Below the pieces are notes generated by a model, which saw only the letters and a program-made list of their open reading frames with translations, ran no database searches and was not told the origin of the DNA. Shown here piece by piece: positions 63,316 to 64,000 of a stretch of DNA of 64,000 bases. Position numbers and translations under genes: made by a program. Origin of the DNA: Modestobacter roseus (lineage in GTDB: Bacteria; Actinomycetota; Actinomycetes; Mycobacteriales; Geodermatophilaceae); contig NZ_VLKF01000001.1 of the NCBI RefSeq assembly GCF_007994135.1, forward strand, positions 2,046,001 through 2,110,000, written 5' to 3'. How positions within the stretch are numbered: the first letter of the stretch is position 1; the number at the start of each line of letters is the position of its first letter.

Positions 63316-64000
63316 GTGATCACCGAGCTCGACCCCACGCGGCCGGCGGTGACCTGCGTGGTCGCCAGCCGCAACCGGCGGGAGGACCTGCTGGCGAGCC
63401 TGCCACGGCACGAGGCGCCCGTGGTCCTGGTCGACAACGCCTCCACCGACGACACCGTGGCGGCCGTCCGCGCCGCCCGCCCCGAGGTCACCGTCGTCCC
63501 GCTGCCGGACAACACCGGCGCCCTGGCCCGCACCGTCGGCGTCGAGCGCGCGGGCACGCCGTTCGTCGCCTTCACCGACGACGACTCCTGGTGGGCGCCG
63601 GGCGACCTGGCGAAGGCCGTGGAGATCATGCGCGCCCACCCCCGCCTCGGGCTGCTCGCGGCGCGCATCCTGGTCGGCCCGGAGGAGCGCCTGGACCCGG
63701 TCTGCGAGGTGATGGCGGCCAGCCCGCTGGGCACCGACCCGGACCTGCCCGGCCCCTCGCTGCTGGGCTTCGTCGCCTGCGCCGCGCTGGTGCGCGCCGA
63801 GGCGTTCACCGCCGCCGGCGGGTTCGACCCGGTGGTCCGCTTCCCCGGCGAGGAGGAGCGGCTGGCGCTGGACCTCGCCGCCGCCGGCTGGGGGCTCGCC
63901 TACGTCGACGAGGTCACGGTGCACCACCACCCCTCGACCCGCCGGGATGCCTCCGCCGTCCGGCAGGCCGGGCTGTGGCGCAGCCGGGTGCTGACGGCGC
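63316..64000 (+). CDS. GT2-family glycosyltransferase (partial at window end)
   Basis: An open frame of 228 residues running off the right edge. It is a GT-A glycosyltransferase: VTCVVASRNRREDLLASLP, VLVDNASTDDTVAAVRA, PDNTGALARTVGVERAGTPFVAFTDDDSWWAPG (DDD metal motif) and GFDPVVRFPGEEERLALDLAAAGWGLAYVDE. GTG 63316 is used; a TTG at 63283 overlapping the previous stop (TTGA) is in frame and may be the real coupled start. The C-terminus lies beyond the window. Confidence 0.88.
   Translation, partial: MITELDPTRPAVTCVVASRNRREDLLASLPRHEAPVVLVDNASTDDTVAAVRAARPEVTVVPLPDNTGALARTVGVERAGTPFVAFTDDDSWWAPGDLAKAVEIMRAHPRLGLLAARILVGPEERLDPVCEVMAASPLGTDPDLPGPSLLGFVACAALVRAEAFTAAGGFDPVVRFPGEEERLALDLAAAGWGLAYVDEVTVHHHPSTRRDASAVRQAGLWRSRVLTA

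Overview
This window is very GC-rich actinobacterial chromosome (third codon positions are almost all G or C, with many GTG starts). Gene content and order suggest Geodermatophilaceae (Blastococcus, Geodermatophilus or Modestobacter type) or a close relative; the family name is an inference from the sequence. It is a conserved core block. Much of its order matches the Mycobacterium tuberculosis stretch Rv2674-Rv2711: msrB, hemQ, hemY, hemE, DUF3000, RNase D, dxs, a TrmA-type methyltransferase, an APC permease, the two TrkA proteins ceoB and ceoC, DUF3159, an OB-fold protein, DUF3710, dut, DUF4193, a LytR_C protein, suhB, ppgK, sigA, DUF7455, sigB and ideR. No tRNA, rRNA, CRISPR array, transposase or prophage gene was seen.

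Layout. 1-5.7 kb: end of a TAP-like hydrolase, a stand-alone LigD-type polymerase, a folate one-carbon pair (cyclodeaminase, MTHFS), release factor RF3 and a cold shock protein. 5.7-10.8 kb: msrB, then the coproporphyrin-dependent heme genes (hemQ, hemY, hemE) with a Dps ferritin gene among them. 10.9-13.7 kb: DUF3000, an orphan LuxR-type response regulator and RNase D. 14.2-17.5 kb: a xylose-type sugar ABC importer. 17.8-21.1 kb: a thiolase/FadB beta-oxidation pair. 21.2-26.5 kb: a thiamine-binding protein, dxs, small proteins and two methyltransferases. 26.6-31.0 kb: a KimA-like K+ permease divergent from two TrkA proteins, then DUF3159. 31.0-36.9 kb: OB-fold protein, hydrolase, DUF3710, dut, DUF4193, an aminoglycoside-phosphotransferase-fold kinase and a LytR_C protein. 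37-51.3 kb: suhB, ppgK, sigA, DUF7455, a VanW protein, a YihY membrane protein, the pseudouridine catabolism pair psuG-psuK, small DUF proteins, dtd and sigB. 51.5-60.2 kb: a GNAT/acyl-CoA-synthetase protein acetyltransferase paired with the deacetylase acuC, ideR, an S9 peptidase, DUF4192 and a Dabb protein. 60.2-64 kb: the start of an overlapping operon (GT4 glycosyltransferase, methyltransferase, alpha/alpha-toroid protein, GT2 glycosyltransferase) that runs off the window.

Functional links. The window joins transcription control (sigA, sigB, ideR), heme and iron handling, K+ homeostasis, redox repair and acetyl-CoA-linked signalling (pat/acuC beside fatty-acid oxidation and isoprenoid genes). 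Two families of small structured repeats occur. Family A is a 56-nt nested hairpin with three copies placed at or within 4 nt of stop codons; its outer stem differs between copies by compensatory changes. Family B is a palindrome of about 43 nt with a conserved loop, acting as or near terminators. At least ten genes have a TANNNT -10 box only 6-8 nt before the start codon, which predicts leaderless mRNAs. sigB has a candidate SigR/SigH-type promoter with an exact 18-nt spacer.
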